DNA of 64,000 nt from Aquirufa nivalisilvae. Lineage in GTDB: Bacteria > Bacteroidota > Bacteroidia > Cytophagales > Spirosomataceae. The translations under genes and the position numbers were made by a program. Positions 8,256 to 17,491 of the stretch are shown here, piece by piece. Where the stretch lies: positions 1 through 64,000 of the forward strand of contig NZ_SEWX01000006.1 of the NCBI RefSeq assembly GCF_004307455.1. Direction: 5' to 3'. Below the pieces are notes generated by a model, which saw nothing but the letters and a program-made list of their open reading frames with translations, made no database searches and had not been told where the DNA came from. The stretch's first letter is position 1; each line of letters opens with the position of its first letter.

Positions 8256-10823
8256 ATGAAACAAATTTCTAAATTATTCATTTTACTAACGGCATTGGTA
8301 TTACCACTCCTAGCCTCCGCCCAAGATAAACCTACCATCAATGCCAAAATAACAGGCAAAGTAATTGATGCCAAAACAAATGAGTTCATTATTGGTGCCT
8401 CCGTGTACATTAAAGGAATTACCAACGGAGCATCAACAGATGCCAATGGAGAGTTTTCTTTGATTACTGCCCAAAAATTACCCTTTACCCTGGTAGTATC
8501 ATACGTTGGATACCAAAAGAAAGAAGTCATCATCAATAGCAATAAAGTAGAAATAGCCATTGAAGAAAGTACAAATGAGTTGACTGATGTGGTTGTAACT
8601 TCTAGAAGACGTCAAGAATCCATTCAGGATATTCCAATTCCCATTTCCGTAATACGTGGAGCTGTGGCTGAAGATGCTGGAGCTTTTAACCCAAATCGTT
8701 TAAAGGAATTAATTCCATCTGTACAATTGTACTCATCCAATGGTCGAAATACAACCTTGAACATCCGTGGTTTGGGATCATCTTTTGGACTAACCAATGA
8801 CGGAATTGATCCTGGAGTAGGCTTTTATGTTGATGGCGTATATTATGCTCGACCAGCAGCTACAGCCATTGACTTTGTGGATGTAGACCGCATTGAAGTA
8901 TTGCGTGGACCCCAAGGAACGCTTTTTGGAAAAAACACAACAGCCGGGGCTTTTAACATCACTACTAGAACACCAAGCTTTACCCCTGGTGCTACATTTG
9001 AAGCTAGTTATGGTAACTTAAACTACATCCAAGTTAAAACATCCGTAACGGGTCCAATTAGTAAAAAATTAGCGGCTAGAGTTTCCTTTTCTGGAACTCA
9101 AAGAGATGGTACTATTTTCAATACGACAACGTTAAAACCGACCAATACACTAAACAACCTAGGATTTAGAGCACAATTACTATATACTCCTTCTGAAAAT
9201 GTCAATATCACTTTCGCAGGAGATAATGCCAGACAAAGACCAGATGGAAATGCAACTGTAGTAGCTGGAGTGGTTCCCACTAAACGTGCTGCCTACCGTC
9301 AATTCAATGCAATTATTGCTGATTTAGGGTATAAATTACCTACAACAAATCCATTTGATCGTATTACTGATGCAGATTCTCCTTGGAGAGTAAACAATGA
9401 TTTTGGTGGTGCTTCTATTAATGTAGATGCCAAAATTGGAAAAGGAACTTTAACTTCTACTTCGGCATGGCGCTATTGGATATGGGATCCTTCCAATGAC
9501 CGTGATTTCATCGGATTGCCCGTATTGACTAAGTCGCAAGGAAACTCAAGACATGATCAATGGACACAAGAAATTCGGTATGCTGGACAGTTCTCAGAAA
9601 GATTAAGCGGTGTTTTTGGTGTATTCTTAATTGATCAAATCCTAACTTCGGATCCTGTACAAACCGAAGAATCTGGTTCTGCACAATGGAGATTTGCGCA
9701 AAGTTCAACTTCAGCTCTTTGGAAAACACCAGGCTTATTTGATGGTTTCGGAACTAAAACTACATCGAGACTACATACTTTTGGTGCTGCCGTATTTAGT
9801 CAAGTTGATTGGAAGATATCGGATAAATTACATGTATTGCCAGGTATTCGTTTCAACTACGATAAAAAAGATGTGGATTATAAACGTGAGACCTATGGTG
9901 GCTTACAGACTACCGATCCTGCCTTAATTGCCTTGAAAAATGGCTTATATACCAATCAAGCATTCAATTTCAGTGTGAATGAAAACAACGTTTCAGGTCA
10001 AATTACTTTGGCCTACAAACCTAGCAAAACATTCAACTTATTTGGAACATTTGCTAATAGCTATAAACCTGTTGGAGTTAACTTGGGAGGATTACCTACC
10101 GCCAATGGAGCCGTTCTTTTAGATTTAGCTAGAGTTAACCCAGAATATGTTACTCATTATGAAGTAGGATTAAAAACCAAACCAAGTGCTCAATCGACTT
10201 TAAATGTTACCTTATACAACACTGATATCAAAGATTACCAAACTCAAGTTCAAACTGCTGAGGTAGGTGTTAACAGAGGTTATTTGGCTAATGCAGAAAA
10301 AGTTCGAGTACAAGGAATTGAATTAGATGGTAGTATTCGCTTAAATAGCCACTTCTCATTTACTGGTGCACTTTCTTATACAGATGGTATTTATGTATCA
10401 TTCAAAAATGCTCCGGTACCTTTAGAGGAAACTGGTGGAACATCAGCATTCAAAGATGTATCGGGTGGAGAATTACCAGGTATCTCCAAATGGGCTGGTT
10501 CATTGAGTGGTGAATATATCAATTCAGGTAAATTCTTATCGTTAAAAGGTAATTATTTCATCGGCCTAGATACCTATGCTCGTTCTACTTTCTCCTCTAG
10601 TGCCTCTCCTTCTCAATACTTGAATATTGCAGGATATAACCTTGTCAATGGAAGAATTGGATTCCGTGCATCAAATGGATTCTCGGTTTTACTCTGGGGA
10701 AGAAACATCCTAGATCGTAATTACTTTGAGCAATTATTACCAGCTGCGGGAAGTGCAGGTCACTATGCCGCTGTATTGGGAGATCCTGCTACTTATGGCG
10801 TAACGCTCCGCTTTACTTATTAA
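8256..10823 (+). CDS. TonB-dependent outer-membrane receptor
   Basis: The product is 855 residues. The signal peptide ends near ASAQD. A carboxypeptidase-regulatory-like domain follows (GKVIDAKTNEFIIGASVYIKG, about residues 30-110), then a plug domain (VVVTSRRRQESIQDIPIPISV; later DRIEVLRGPQGTLFGKNTTAG) and a 22-strand barrel ending in a terminal aromatic (LRFTY). It imports a large or scarce substrate through the outer membrane using TonB energy. No SusD-like partner is adjacent, so it is not a classical polysaccharide locus. Divergence from a sugar operon suggests a sugar or oligosaccharide ligand, but this is only context. Confidence 0.9.
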   Translation: MKQISKLFILLTALVLPLLASAQDKPTINAKITGKVIDAKTNEFIIGASVYIKGITNGASTDANGEFSLITAQKLPFTLVVSYVGYQKKEVIINSNKVEIAIEESTNELTDVVVTSRRRQESIQDIPIPISVIRGAVAEDAGAFNPNRLKELIPSVQLYSSNGRNTTLNIRGLGSSFGLTNDGIDPGVGFYVDGVYYARPAATAIDFVDVDRIEVLRGPQGTLFGKNTTAGAFNITTRTPSFTPGATFEASYGNLNYIQVKTSVTGPISKKLAARVSFSGTQRDGTIFNTTTLKPTNTLNNLGFRAQLLYTPSENVNITFAGDNARQRPDGNATVVAGVVPTKRAAYRQFNAIIADLGYKLPTTNPFDRITDADSPWRVNNDFGGASINVDAKIGKGTLTSTSAWRYWIWDPSNDRDFIGLPVLTKSQGNSRHDQWTQEIRYAGQFSERLSGVFGVFLIDQILTSDPVQTEESGSAQWRFAQSSTSALWKTPGLFDGFGTKTTSRLHTFGAAVFSQVDWKISDKLHVLPGIRFNYDKKDVDYKRETYGGLQTTDPALIALKNGLYTNQAFNFSVNENNVSGQITLAYKPSKTFNLFGTFANSYKPVGVNLGGLPTANGAVLLDLARVNPEYVTHYEVGLKTKPSAQSTLNVTLYNTDIKDYQTQVQTAEVGVNRGYLANAEKVRVQGIELDGSIRLNSHFSFTGALSYTDGIYVSFKNAPVPLEETGGTSAFKDVSGGELPGISKWAGSLSGEYINSGKFLSLKGNYFIGLDTYARSTFSSSASPSQYLNIAGYNLVNGRIGFRASNGFSVLLWGRNILDRNYFEQLLPAAGSAGHYAAVLGDPATYGVTLRFTY

Positions 10824-10850
10824 CAATCAATTCAACAAACTAAACAAAAG

Positions 10851-10877
10851 AAAGCCCCGGCCAATGCTGGGGCTTTT
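10851..10877. terminator. Bidirectional rho-independent terminator
   Basis: The stem AAAGCCCC / GGGGCTTT with a 10-base loop and a following T-run lies between the TonB receptor (plus) and the BNR protein (minus). The A-run on the left arm lets it serve both strands. Confidence 0.9.
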
Positions 10878-10895
10878 TATTTACATTCATACTGA

Positions 10896-12050
10896 TTACT
10901 TGACTTCTTTCACTTCAATCACCCGCTCCTCTCCTTTCCAAGATTCATAAGCAACTAACCATTTTTTTCCATTCCATTGAATGACTGGATAAGAACAATC
11001 TGCTATTGAATCAGATATCCATTGGTGGCGCAGTTTCCCTTGCTGATCTTTTACATACATGCCTATTTGCTTGAAATATCGCTCACCTTCTTGTTTGATT
11101 TGAGCATATACCAAGGCGACTTCACCATGAGCATTGGAGGCTAGTTGAGCTTGTCGATATTTATCTCCTTTCAAATGCAAAATCAATTCTTTTTTATCTT
11201 GATATGCCCACTTTATTCCTGAACCACTACTAGCTCCCGTATACCAAGTAGCTTCTAAACCATGTGGCCCTCTTACTAAGCTTGGGCCAGCATGTGGACA
11301 AGCATTGACTTGCCAATGATCCGCCATCCATGTTACGGGTGGAGTAAATGTCTTTCCAAAATCATTGGAATGGATATAAGCCATATCCCTTTCTCCTAGA
11401 TCATTCAAATCTCGATAAATCAGATCAATGTTTCCCTGATTATCTGCCAATGCATCAATCCGACAACATTCACAGGTTTGTTTATCCAAAACCCTCATTT
11501 CACCAAATCCCTGACCTGCTGAAGTCGCTGCATATACCAATGTTCTTCCTTTGGGCCCCAATTTCACGTCCAGCCAAAGTGCCCCCACTTCTCCATTAGC
11601 TAAAGGAAATATTTTACCAAAAGAATGACTCAAACCTGCCGTAGTATCTCGGTGTATTGTTTGGGCTTTGCTCCATTGACCTTGCTTCTCCATGGCATAA
11701 TACAAGTCACCGCTAAACCGAGATTTCTCACTAGGTTTATTTAGTTCAAACATTAAAATGCAAGTACCATCCGCTTTATAAGATAGCTTGGGCATTCCTT
11801 CAGCATGAGTTGAAGCCTCTGGATGTATAGGAATAAGTTCATTGCTAGACCAAGACTGACGTGTTTTATCCCAAATTTTTCGAAAAAGCAAAACCGTATC
11901 TCCTTGCTTCTCTACCCAAGAAAGTACTAAGCTTCCGTCTTGCTTACGTGTAAATGACGGATCTTGAGCAACATGCTTCGGATTGGAGATTTGTTGACCT
12001 ACACTCAAATAGGTCAACAAAACAAAAGGTAAAAGGAAAGAATATTTCAT
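10896..12050 (-). CDS. Exported BNR/sialidase-fold beta-propeller protein with a Cys cluster
   Basis: The product is 384 residues with a signal peptide (to about SVGQQ). The repeated blades of a six-bladed propeller are visible, including one Asp-box-like element (SNDFGKTF). The sialidase catalytic Arg triad and RIP motif are not obvious, so sialidase activity is doubtful. A compact CECCR motif near residue 195, plus HAGPS and CPH elements, could bind a metal. The gene follows a TonB receptor by 2 bases and a small CxxxC protein further upstream. I read the trio as possibly handling copper for the nearby NosZ, which is inference only. Confidence 0.7.
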   Translation of the reverse strand: MKYSFLLPFVLLTYLSVGQQISNPKHVAQDPSFTRKQDGSLVLSWVEKQGDTVLLFRKIWDKTRQSWSSNELIPIHPEASTHAEGMPKLSYKADGTCILMFELNKPSEKSRFSGDLYYAMEKQGQWSKAQTIHRDTTAGLSHSFGKIFPLANGEVGALWLDVKLGPKGRTLVYAATSAGQGFGEMRVLDKQTCECCRIDALADNQGNIDLIYRDLNDLGERDMAYIHSNDFGKTFTPPVTWMADHWQVNACPHAGPSLVRGPHGLEATWYTGASSGSGIKWAYQDKKELILHLKGDKYRQAQLASNAHGEVALVYAQIKQEGERYFKQIGMYVKDQQGKLRHQWISDSIADCSYPVIQWNGKKWLVAYESWKGEERVIEVKEVK

Positions 12051-12052
12051 GA

Positions 12053-14425
12053 TTATTTCGATTTAAACAATTGAAAAACATCCACTTGCAATCCTACATT
12101 GATGGTTCTAGGTGCAGCAGGCGTGAAGGTACTTTTGTCAGTAGCATTATTTCCTCTACTGGCGGAATTAGCGTATAATTCATTACTCAGATTCATCACA
12201 TTCATGAAAACTTGGTAAGCTTTCCACTGATATCCTAGTCGTAAATTCAATACCGAGACTCCAGGAAGTCCTCCAAATCCCAGTTCGGCATAGGAAACTG
12301 TATTCACTTGATTTTGATACCATGAGCTAATTCTTTGCCATTCTAAAGCTACTCGAGCTCCTTTAACCCAATTGGGTTTGTAAGTAATCTCCACATTAGC
12401 CACAAAATGAGGTGCCTGAGGCATTTCTTTATTATTGACATTTTTTAAAGCATCGCTCGCTTTTTGACTTAGAACAAAATCCACGAACATATGTCGGGCA
12501 TTTGTACCACCGAATCGAAAACTCCATTGATTATCTGGGCGATAAGAAATGGCATACTCGATGCCTTCATGCAAGGTTTTACCTGCACTTTGGTAGTCCG
12601 TCGAATTATCTGGCTGACGAATACCTAATAATTCATTTTGGCCATTCATTCGATAAATAGAATAGTCTAGAAATACTTTGGATTGAAATAAGGAAGCCCA
12701 TCCACCAACTTCGTAATTATCAAAAACGGCTGGATCAATACTTAAATAAAACTTTTCTCCGGTAGCAATTGCTTGAGCAGCAGGACGCGCTCTAAATACG
12801 GCAGATAATGCTGGAGGGGAAAATCCTTTGGAATAATTGGCATAAAATCCAACTGCTTGACTAGCTTCATAAGTCATACCTATCTTAGGTGAAAATTGAG
12901 CATAAGACTTAGTTCCCGTACTTTGATCGATATAATTAGAATAATCAAATGACATATCGTCAAATCGTCCCCCTAAAGAAATGCGTAATTGTTCAATAGG
13001 ATGCAAATCCCATTGAGCATAAACAGCCTTATTCCAAATTACAGCTTGGTAATTGGCTAAATAGGAATTTGGTAGTATGGAGGCTATTTCATATTTCTCA
13101 ACCGATTTTTTATCTGGACGAAGTGTCGCATTCAAATTAATTCGATAAGCCCAATATGTGTTAGGAGAACGATCCAACAAAAAGCCAGTAATCAATTTAG
13201 CATTAAGCCAAGTGAATTGCCGACTATGTTGCCCCATGATACCCAAACTGGTAAAATCATTTGAATTGATTTGTCCAGAAGCCGTGGTTGATGGGGCTGT
13301 CCAAGCAATACTATATGCCGGATTTTGTCCCAAAGAATTTTCCCGATAAAAGGCCGTCAAACTTGAAAATGAATGATTTGATCCTTTATGCTCTAATGTG
13401 ATTCTAGAACGAGAAGAAAAAGAACTTCTATAGGTAAAATCAGCTGGGCTTTTATAGGTTCTTGAATAAAATCCGATACTATCTATATTACCTCCTGTTT
13501 GCGAAAAGTAATCATTATAGGCAAATGAAGACCATAATTTTGTATTCGGGGATATTTGATAATCCAAACGAACATTGATGGATGATTTATCAAAATCAGA
13601 ATTGGAAGCCCAAGCATTTTTTTGTCGGGCTATATAGCCACCCGTCATCAATGACCATTTTTTACTCAATTGGCCACCTGCCGTAAATTGGCTCCTAGCA
13701 TATCCCCACTCATCAGCTTGAAAGCCAATGGATGCTGTAGGAGTCCCCGGTGCCATTTTACTAATTAGATTAATTGCACCACCTACTGCCTCAGGTCCAT
13801 ATAAGGAGGAGGCTGGTCCTTTAATGACTTCCACTGAATTTAAACCTTGAATATTGGTTTCAATAAGTGCATTATGATTAAAAACGCCTAATGGACGCAA
13901 TGGTAAACCATCTTCCATGTACAAAAAATAGGGAGATGTCCCGAATGGCTGACGAATCCCCATGGCATGTTGCTCATTGTTATAATTCAACATGACCACT
14001 CCTGGCACTTTATTGATGATTTCCGTTAGCTGAATGGCTTTGGTATCCTGCAACAAAGTAGCACTAATTTTATGAATGGCCACAGGAGTTTCCGTTCTAA
14101 CAGCAGCTTGTCGGGAAGCAGTTACCACCACTGTAGCCAAATCCAAGGAAGCCTCTTCCAGCTGAATGATGGAATTGAAATCTGCCCCTTTCAATGTTAA
14201 GGCTTGAAAACCTAAGGAAGTGATTACATATTCATCCGAAGGTTGTAGAGAGTTTACTAAGAACTCGCCTCGTTCATTACTTAAAGCGATGATTTTATTG
14301 GAATGAATTAAGGATGCGCCAATGATGGGCTCTTGGGTAATGGAATTTAGTAATTTATAGGTGCGTTGTTGCGCATTACTTGCGATTGATAGCAAGCAAA
14401 ACAACGCTATAATAATAGCTTTCAT
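12053..14425 (-). CDS. TonB-dependent receptor, possible metal (copper) importer
   Basis: The product is 790 residues with a signal peptide ending SNAQQ, a short carboxypeptidase-regulatory-like domain (about 20-95), a plug (VVVTASRQAAVRTETPVAI; later SVEVIKGPASSLYGPEAVGG) and a full-length barrel ending in a hydrophobic strand. The plug resembles siderophore/metal receptors more than SusC. It is transcribed between a small Cys-motif exported protein and a BNR protein with CECC, all next to the nos locus. Copper uptake is a plausible role; siderophore uptake is the main alternative. Confidence 0.85.
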   Translation of the reverse strand: MKAIIIALFCLLSIASNAQQRTYKLLNSITQEPIIGASLIHSNKIIALSNERGEFLVNSLQPSDEYVITSLGFQALTLKGADFNSIIQLEEASLDLATVVVTASRQAAVRTETPVAIHKISATLLQDTKAIQLTEIINKVPGVVMLNYNNEQHAMGIRQPFGTSPYFLYMEDGLPLRPLGVFNHNALIETNIQGLNSVEVIKGPASSLYGPEAVGGAINLISKMAPGTPTASIGFQADEWGYARSQFTAGGQLSKKWSLMTGGYIARQKNAWASNSDFDKSSINVRLDYQISPNTKLWSSFAYNDYFSQTGGNIDSIGFYSRTYKSPADFTYRSSFSSRSRITLEHKGSNHSFSSLTAFYRENSLGQNPAYSIAWTAPSTTASGQINSNDFTSLGIMGQHSRQFTWLNAKLITGFLLDRSPNTYWAYRINLNATLRPDKKSVEKYEIASILPNSYLANYQAVIWNKAVYAQWDLHPIEQLRISLGGRFDDMSFDYSNYIDQSTGTKSYAQFSPKIGMTYEASQAVGFYANYSKGFSPPALSAVFRARPAAQAIATGEKFYLSIDPAVFDNYEVGGWASLFQSKVFLDYSIYRMNGQNELLGIRQPDNSTDYQSAGKTLHEGIEYAISYRPDNQWSFRFGGTNARHMFVDFVLSQKASDALKNVNNKEMPQAPHFVANVEITYKPNWVKGARVALEWQRISSWYQNQVNTVSYAELGFGGLPGVSVLNLRLGYQWKAYQVFMNVMNLSNELYANSASRGNNATDKSTFTPAAPRTINVGLQVDVFQLFKSK

Positions 14426-14488
14426 TTTTAACTAATTTACATGAGAAAATAGGCTTGATAGAAGCTATCGAGCCAAAAGACCAAGAAA

Positions 14489-14866
14489 TTAGCTACACTG
14501 AGGAGGATGAAAAGGCAAAAGAATGGAGGACTGAGCTGTCATCTCAGCATGTAAAAAATGATCTTCGGAAAAATCAGAAAATGATATTTGAAAAGCTAGA
14601 CTTGCCATTTGCTCACAAGCCAATTGAATTTCCGGCATTTTTTCTAAACGCTCTGAATTCGTTTTTTGCTCTTTATCTTCTGCAGCCTTTAATTTTTTGG
14701 CCAAATAACATTGACCATTACAATTCAACTTAGGCTTATCCCGATTTTCGCAAAGATTTTTAGCAATATAATTTCGATTCACTTGATAGTATGCCACAGA
14801 TGCCCATTGACTCATAAGAGGCAATTGAATAGCAATCAGTAAAAGGATGGCAATGATTCGTTTCAT
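14489..14866 (-). CDS. Small exported protein with CNGQC motif
   Basis: The product is 125 residues from the ATG at 14866; an upstream TTG would add four residues. An N-terminal hydrophobic segment looks like a signal peptide. The middle carries Cys residues in CENRDKPKLNCNGQCYLAKK, followed by a charged helical stretch. I recall proteins with this N-C-N-G-x-C-Y-L motif in other Bacteroidota next to TonB receptors, without an assigned function. The spaced Cys residues suggest metal or redox function. It is the first gene of a three-gene minus-strand set with the receptor at 12.05-14.43 kb. Confidence 0.7.
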   Translation of the reverse strand: MKRIIAILLLIAIQLPLMSQWASVAYYQVNRNYIAKNLCENRDKPKLNCNGQCYLAKKLKAAEDKEQKTNSERLEKMPEIQLACEQMASLAFQISFSDFSEDHFLHAEMTAQSSILLPFHPPQCS

Positions 14867-14914
14867 GGTGGTTCGCAAAATTATGCGATTAAGCTTATAT
14901 AAGCAGATTAATAA

Positions 14915-16138
14915 TCAATTATATTTTTTCACTCTTTGACTCAAAAATATTCCTAATGCGCCTAGAAACATCATAATAGCTATCCCAAACAAGGTTTCAT
15001 TACTAAATGGAATTTGAACTAAATTCAAAAAGCTCATTCCTTGCAGCATCAGGATAAATTCATTGAAAAATACACCTCCAATAAATATTCCTAAAGCGAG
15101 TTTTAACATCCCATTAAAATGGATGTATTCTTTCCAAAGAGCAAAACCTAGTAAAAACAAACTTACTACACCCAATAAAACTAAATGTAAATAGGCAATA
15201 ACTACTGGCCTAAAGCCAAAAGCATATTCACTCAAACTAGGGATAATGGAGAGTAATTGAAGAATAAACTTTAAGCTTGCTGCTAAGGCCACTAAGATCC
15301 ATAAAAAGCTTACCATAGCTGGGATACCTTGTTTTATTTGAGATCGCACCTTTGTCACTTGATATAGCCAATAAAACCAAGCCAAAAACTGAATGGACGC
15401 TGCACCGACTAGTAATACATACACCAACAAGGGCAATTTGGCCCACATGATGGATAGTAAATAGGCGGGCGCCAAACTACCCGCAAATAGCCAAAATACA
15501 CGTCTTGAATGAGCAACATTGACACCTATTTGATCTAAAAAATAAGCAAAAAGCCCTAAGCAAGAAAAGATAAAATAACCATTGTATTGAAAGTGTAAAT
15601 AGTAGTAAACAGATGCTAAATACTTCTCAGGATGATTGATTTTGTTGGACATCAAATAGGCCAAAAAGATGGTTCCCAAAGAAGATAAAACATTAAAAAT
15701 GATGCTGGCTTTGATGTAATAATCCCCTGTTGAACGGCTAGACGATTGGTTCAAAAATACCCAAACTCGAAAACAATAAAGAAAATTAATGGCTGTGCTC
15801 AATGTAGAAAAAAAGATGGAAATATGACCATAGCCTTGATAAACAAAGGCGAAAAGCATCAAAAATGCCACGATGGTATTCCAAGCTAATAACGAAGTAA
15901 ATTCAAATCGTCCAAGACTTGGGTTTCTTTCTTGTAGTGTATATCCCAGCAAAGTCATAATCATTTGACCCACCCATGCCGAAAATGCAAAATGAGAATG
16001 TCCATGCAAAAGGTGCTTTTGATGAATTAGGGGAAAAGAAAAGGCAATTTTATAGCGAAGCAAAACTCCTAAAATAGCGACTACTGCCAGATTAAATAAT
16101 GCTACTTGCAACCAAAAACTTGCTCCCTTACCTTTCAT
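14915..16138 (-). CDS. Polytopic membrane protein with conserved His residues, nos-associated
   Basis: The product is 407 residues with about twelve hydrophobic segments. Conserved-looking His are placed within or near membrane helices: HLLHGHSHFAFSAW near residue 45, YYLHFQYNGYF near 185 and AYLHLVLLG near 315. The pattern recalls heme-copper-oxidase-like or NnrS-like proteins that bind heme or copper in the membrane, but I cannot assign a family with certainty. It lies 9 bases after the Crp/Fnr gene on the same strand, so the two are probably co-transcribed and divergent from nosZ. A role in NO or N2O metabolism or electron transfer is plausible. Confidence 0.7.
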   Translation of the reverse strand: MKGKGASFWLQVALFNLAVVAILGVLLRYKIAFSFPLIHQKHLLHGHSHFAFSAWVGQMIMTLLGYTLQERNPSLGRFEFTSLLAWNTIVAFLMLFAFVYQGYGHISIFFSTLSTAINFLYCFRVWVFLNQSSSRSTGDYYIKASIIFNVLSSLGTIFLAYLMSNKINHPEKYLASVYYYLHFQYNGYFIFSCLGLFAYFLDQIGVNVAHSRRVFWLFAGSLAPAYLLSIMWAKLPLLVYVLLVGAASIQFLAWFYWLYQVTKVRSQIKQGIPAMVSFLWILVALAASLKFILQLLSIIPSLSEYAFGFRPVVIAYLHLVLLGVVSLFLLGFALWKEYIHFNGMLKLALGIFIGGVFFNEFILMLQGMSFLNLVQIPFSNETLFGIAIMMFLGALGIFLSQRVKKYN

Positions 16139-16147
16139 GCCTTATTC

Positions 16148-16747
16148 TTATTCAAACAAAAAAACTTTTCGGTTTTCGATTTTCAACTTCCCTTCCAAAT
16201 GTAAATTTCGGATAACACGAATCACTGTTTCAACCCTCAAACCCGTTAAATCTGCAATTTGCTGACGAGTCAAATGCACTAAATGATCTTCTAATGAAAC
16301 GTATTGTTGGGTTTCCTTCAAATAGTTTAAAACAGCTACTACCAATTTTTCCGGTTCATTACTAGTTACTTCCTTCAACATGAAAAACTTGAATCGAAGG
16401 TGCTGGGATAAGCGCCTGGAAATTTCAAAATGTATATCTGGATGCTCCCTTAACATGGCAAGAAATGACGCTTTGGGCAGTCGAATCACAGTTGATTTTA
16501 CCATGGCAAAAGAAGATGCCGCAAAAGGTCCATCATCAAACAAAGGCATCTCTCCTAGACTTTCGCCTGGATTGATCAACCTTTGCAGGTATTCCTTTCC
16601 ATCATCCGAAATATTAACCCATTTCAATTGGCCATCCGCTACTTGGTAATAAAATAGACATTCTGTTCCTTCCGAAAATAGGACTTCATTTTTTTCTAAA
16701 GTACGGTAAGTCCCTCCCCAAGAAACTAATAATTTTTCGTCTATCAT
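16148..16747 (-). CDS. Crp/Fnr-family transcriptional regulator
   Basis: The product is 199 residues. A cyclic-nucleotide-binding-like beta-barrel (about 15-115; NPGESLGEMPLFDDGPFAAS), a long dimerisation helix and a C-terminal winged helix (LTRQQIADLTGLRVETVIRVIRNL) are clear. There is only one Cys (GTECLFY), so the 4Fe-4S cluster of true FNR is not possible; NO sensing as in DNR/NNR-type members is a reasonable alternative. The gene is divergent from the cytochrome c-nosZ operon, and its own promoter region contains an FNR-type TGAT-N4-ATCA site, so it probably regulates nos and perhaps itself. Confidence 0.9.
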   Translation of the reverse strand: MIDEKLLVSWGGTYRTLEKNEVLFSEGTECLFYYQVADGQLKWVNISDDGKEYLQRLINPGESLGEMPLFDDGPFAASSFAMVKSTVIRLPKASFLAMLREHPDIHFEISRRLSQHLRFKFFMLKEVTSNEPEKLVVAVLNYLKETQQYVSLEDHLVHLTRQQIADLTGLRVETVIRVIRNLHLEGKLKIENRKVFLFE

Positions 16748-16815
16748 GATGGAAAATTTTAGCGAAACAAGTGCTTTCTGATGAGTTCAAATATGAGCTA
16801 AATCATGTCAATTTA

Positions 16816-16827
16816 TGATTAAAATCA
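16816..16827. promoter_or_regulatory. Candidate Crp/Fnr operator (TGAT-TAAA-ATCA)
   Basis: The half-sites TGAT and ATCA are separated by exactly four bases, the core of the FNR/DNR consensus TTGAT-N4-ATCAA, lacking only the outermost bases. It lies between the divergent regulator gene and the cytochrome c/nosZ operon. Confidence 0.6.
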
Positions 16828-16843
16828 CATTTAGCCAAATGTG

Positions 16844-16874
16844 CTGAAAATCAATCCAATACGTTGATTTTCAG
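16844..16874. promoter_or_regulatory. Perfect 11-bp inverted repeat in nos promoter region
   Basis: CTGAAAATCAA and its exact complement TTGATTTTCAG are separated by nine bases. There is no T-run, so it is unlikely to be a terminator. It may be a second operator or a 5'-UTR hairpin, depending on where transcription starts. It lies 115 bases before the cytochrome c start. Confidence 0.6.
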
Positions 16875-16988
16875 GAAATTAACATACCTATATTATATAC
16901 GTATAGACTCAAACGTATGCTTTATGATTGCACGCATAAAGTTCAAAAAATCTGGGCTCTAACATTGTCTCAACAAAAAATTAATCCA

Positions 16989-17468
16989 ATGAAAACAGTA
17001 ACAATGATGCTTGCCCTGAGCCTTTGGCTAACGTCCTGTGGAAGTAATGATGAATCCAGTTCTTCCTCGGAATCAAGTTCCCAAGCAGCCTCCTCTGAAA
17101 GTACAGGTGGAAACCCAGATTATGATCCAAAACGTGGAACAGGAAAATTTAGTGATGTTGTCGTCAGCCCTACCCTTGATAAAGCTTTAGCTGAAAAAGG
17201 AAAAGCAACATCCGATGTAAAATGCGGTAGCTGTCACAAATTAACAGATGAAAAATTAGTTGGTCCAGGTTGGAAAGGAGTAACTAGTCGTCATACACCT
17301 GCTTGGATTTTGAATTTCATGACCAACACGGATGAAATGATTAACAAAGATCCTGCTGCTCAAGCTCAGCTTGAAATATGCCTTGTAAGAATGCCGAATC
17401 AAAACCTAAGTGATGATGAAGCTAAATCATTATATGAGTTCATGCGTCAAAACGACGGCGTAAAATAA
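16989..17468 (+). CDS. Lipoprotein c-type cytochrome of the nos operon
   Basis: The product is 159 residues from the ATG at 16989, chosen because it places a lipoprotein signal at the N-terminus (LALSLWLTSCG). A Ser-rich linker is followed by one monoheme cytochrome c domain with KCGSCHKL (CxxCH) and a likely Met axial ligand in CLVRMPNQ. An upstream ATG at 16917 would add 24 residues and hide the signal. It is probably the electron donor to NosZ, 23 bases downstream. Attachment is periplasmic, by lipid anchor. Confidence 0.88.
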   Translation: MKTVTMMLALSLWLTSCGSNDESSSSSESSSQAASSESTGGNPDYDPKRGTGKFSDVVVSPTLDKALAEKGKATSDVKCGSCHKLTDEKLVGPGWKGVTSRHTPAWILNFMTNTDEMINKDPAAQAQLEICLVRMPNQNLSDDEAKSLYEFMRQNDGVK

Positions 17469-17491
17469 ATTTCAACCAAATAATTAAGCAC

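Noticed and set aside
10896-12050. Functional sialidase
   Set aside because: The RIP motif and several Asp boxes of sialidases are not visible, unlike the gene at 59.1-60.3 kb; only a propeller fold is supported.
16917-16988. Longer N-terminus for the nos cytochrome c
   Set aside because: The extra 24 residues would precede and bury a good lipoprotein signal that starts at 16989.
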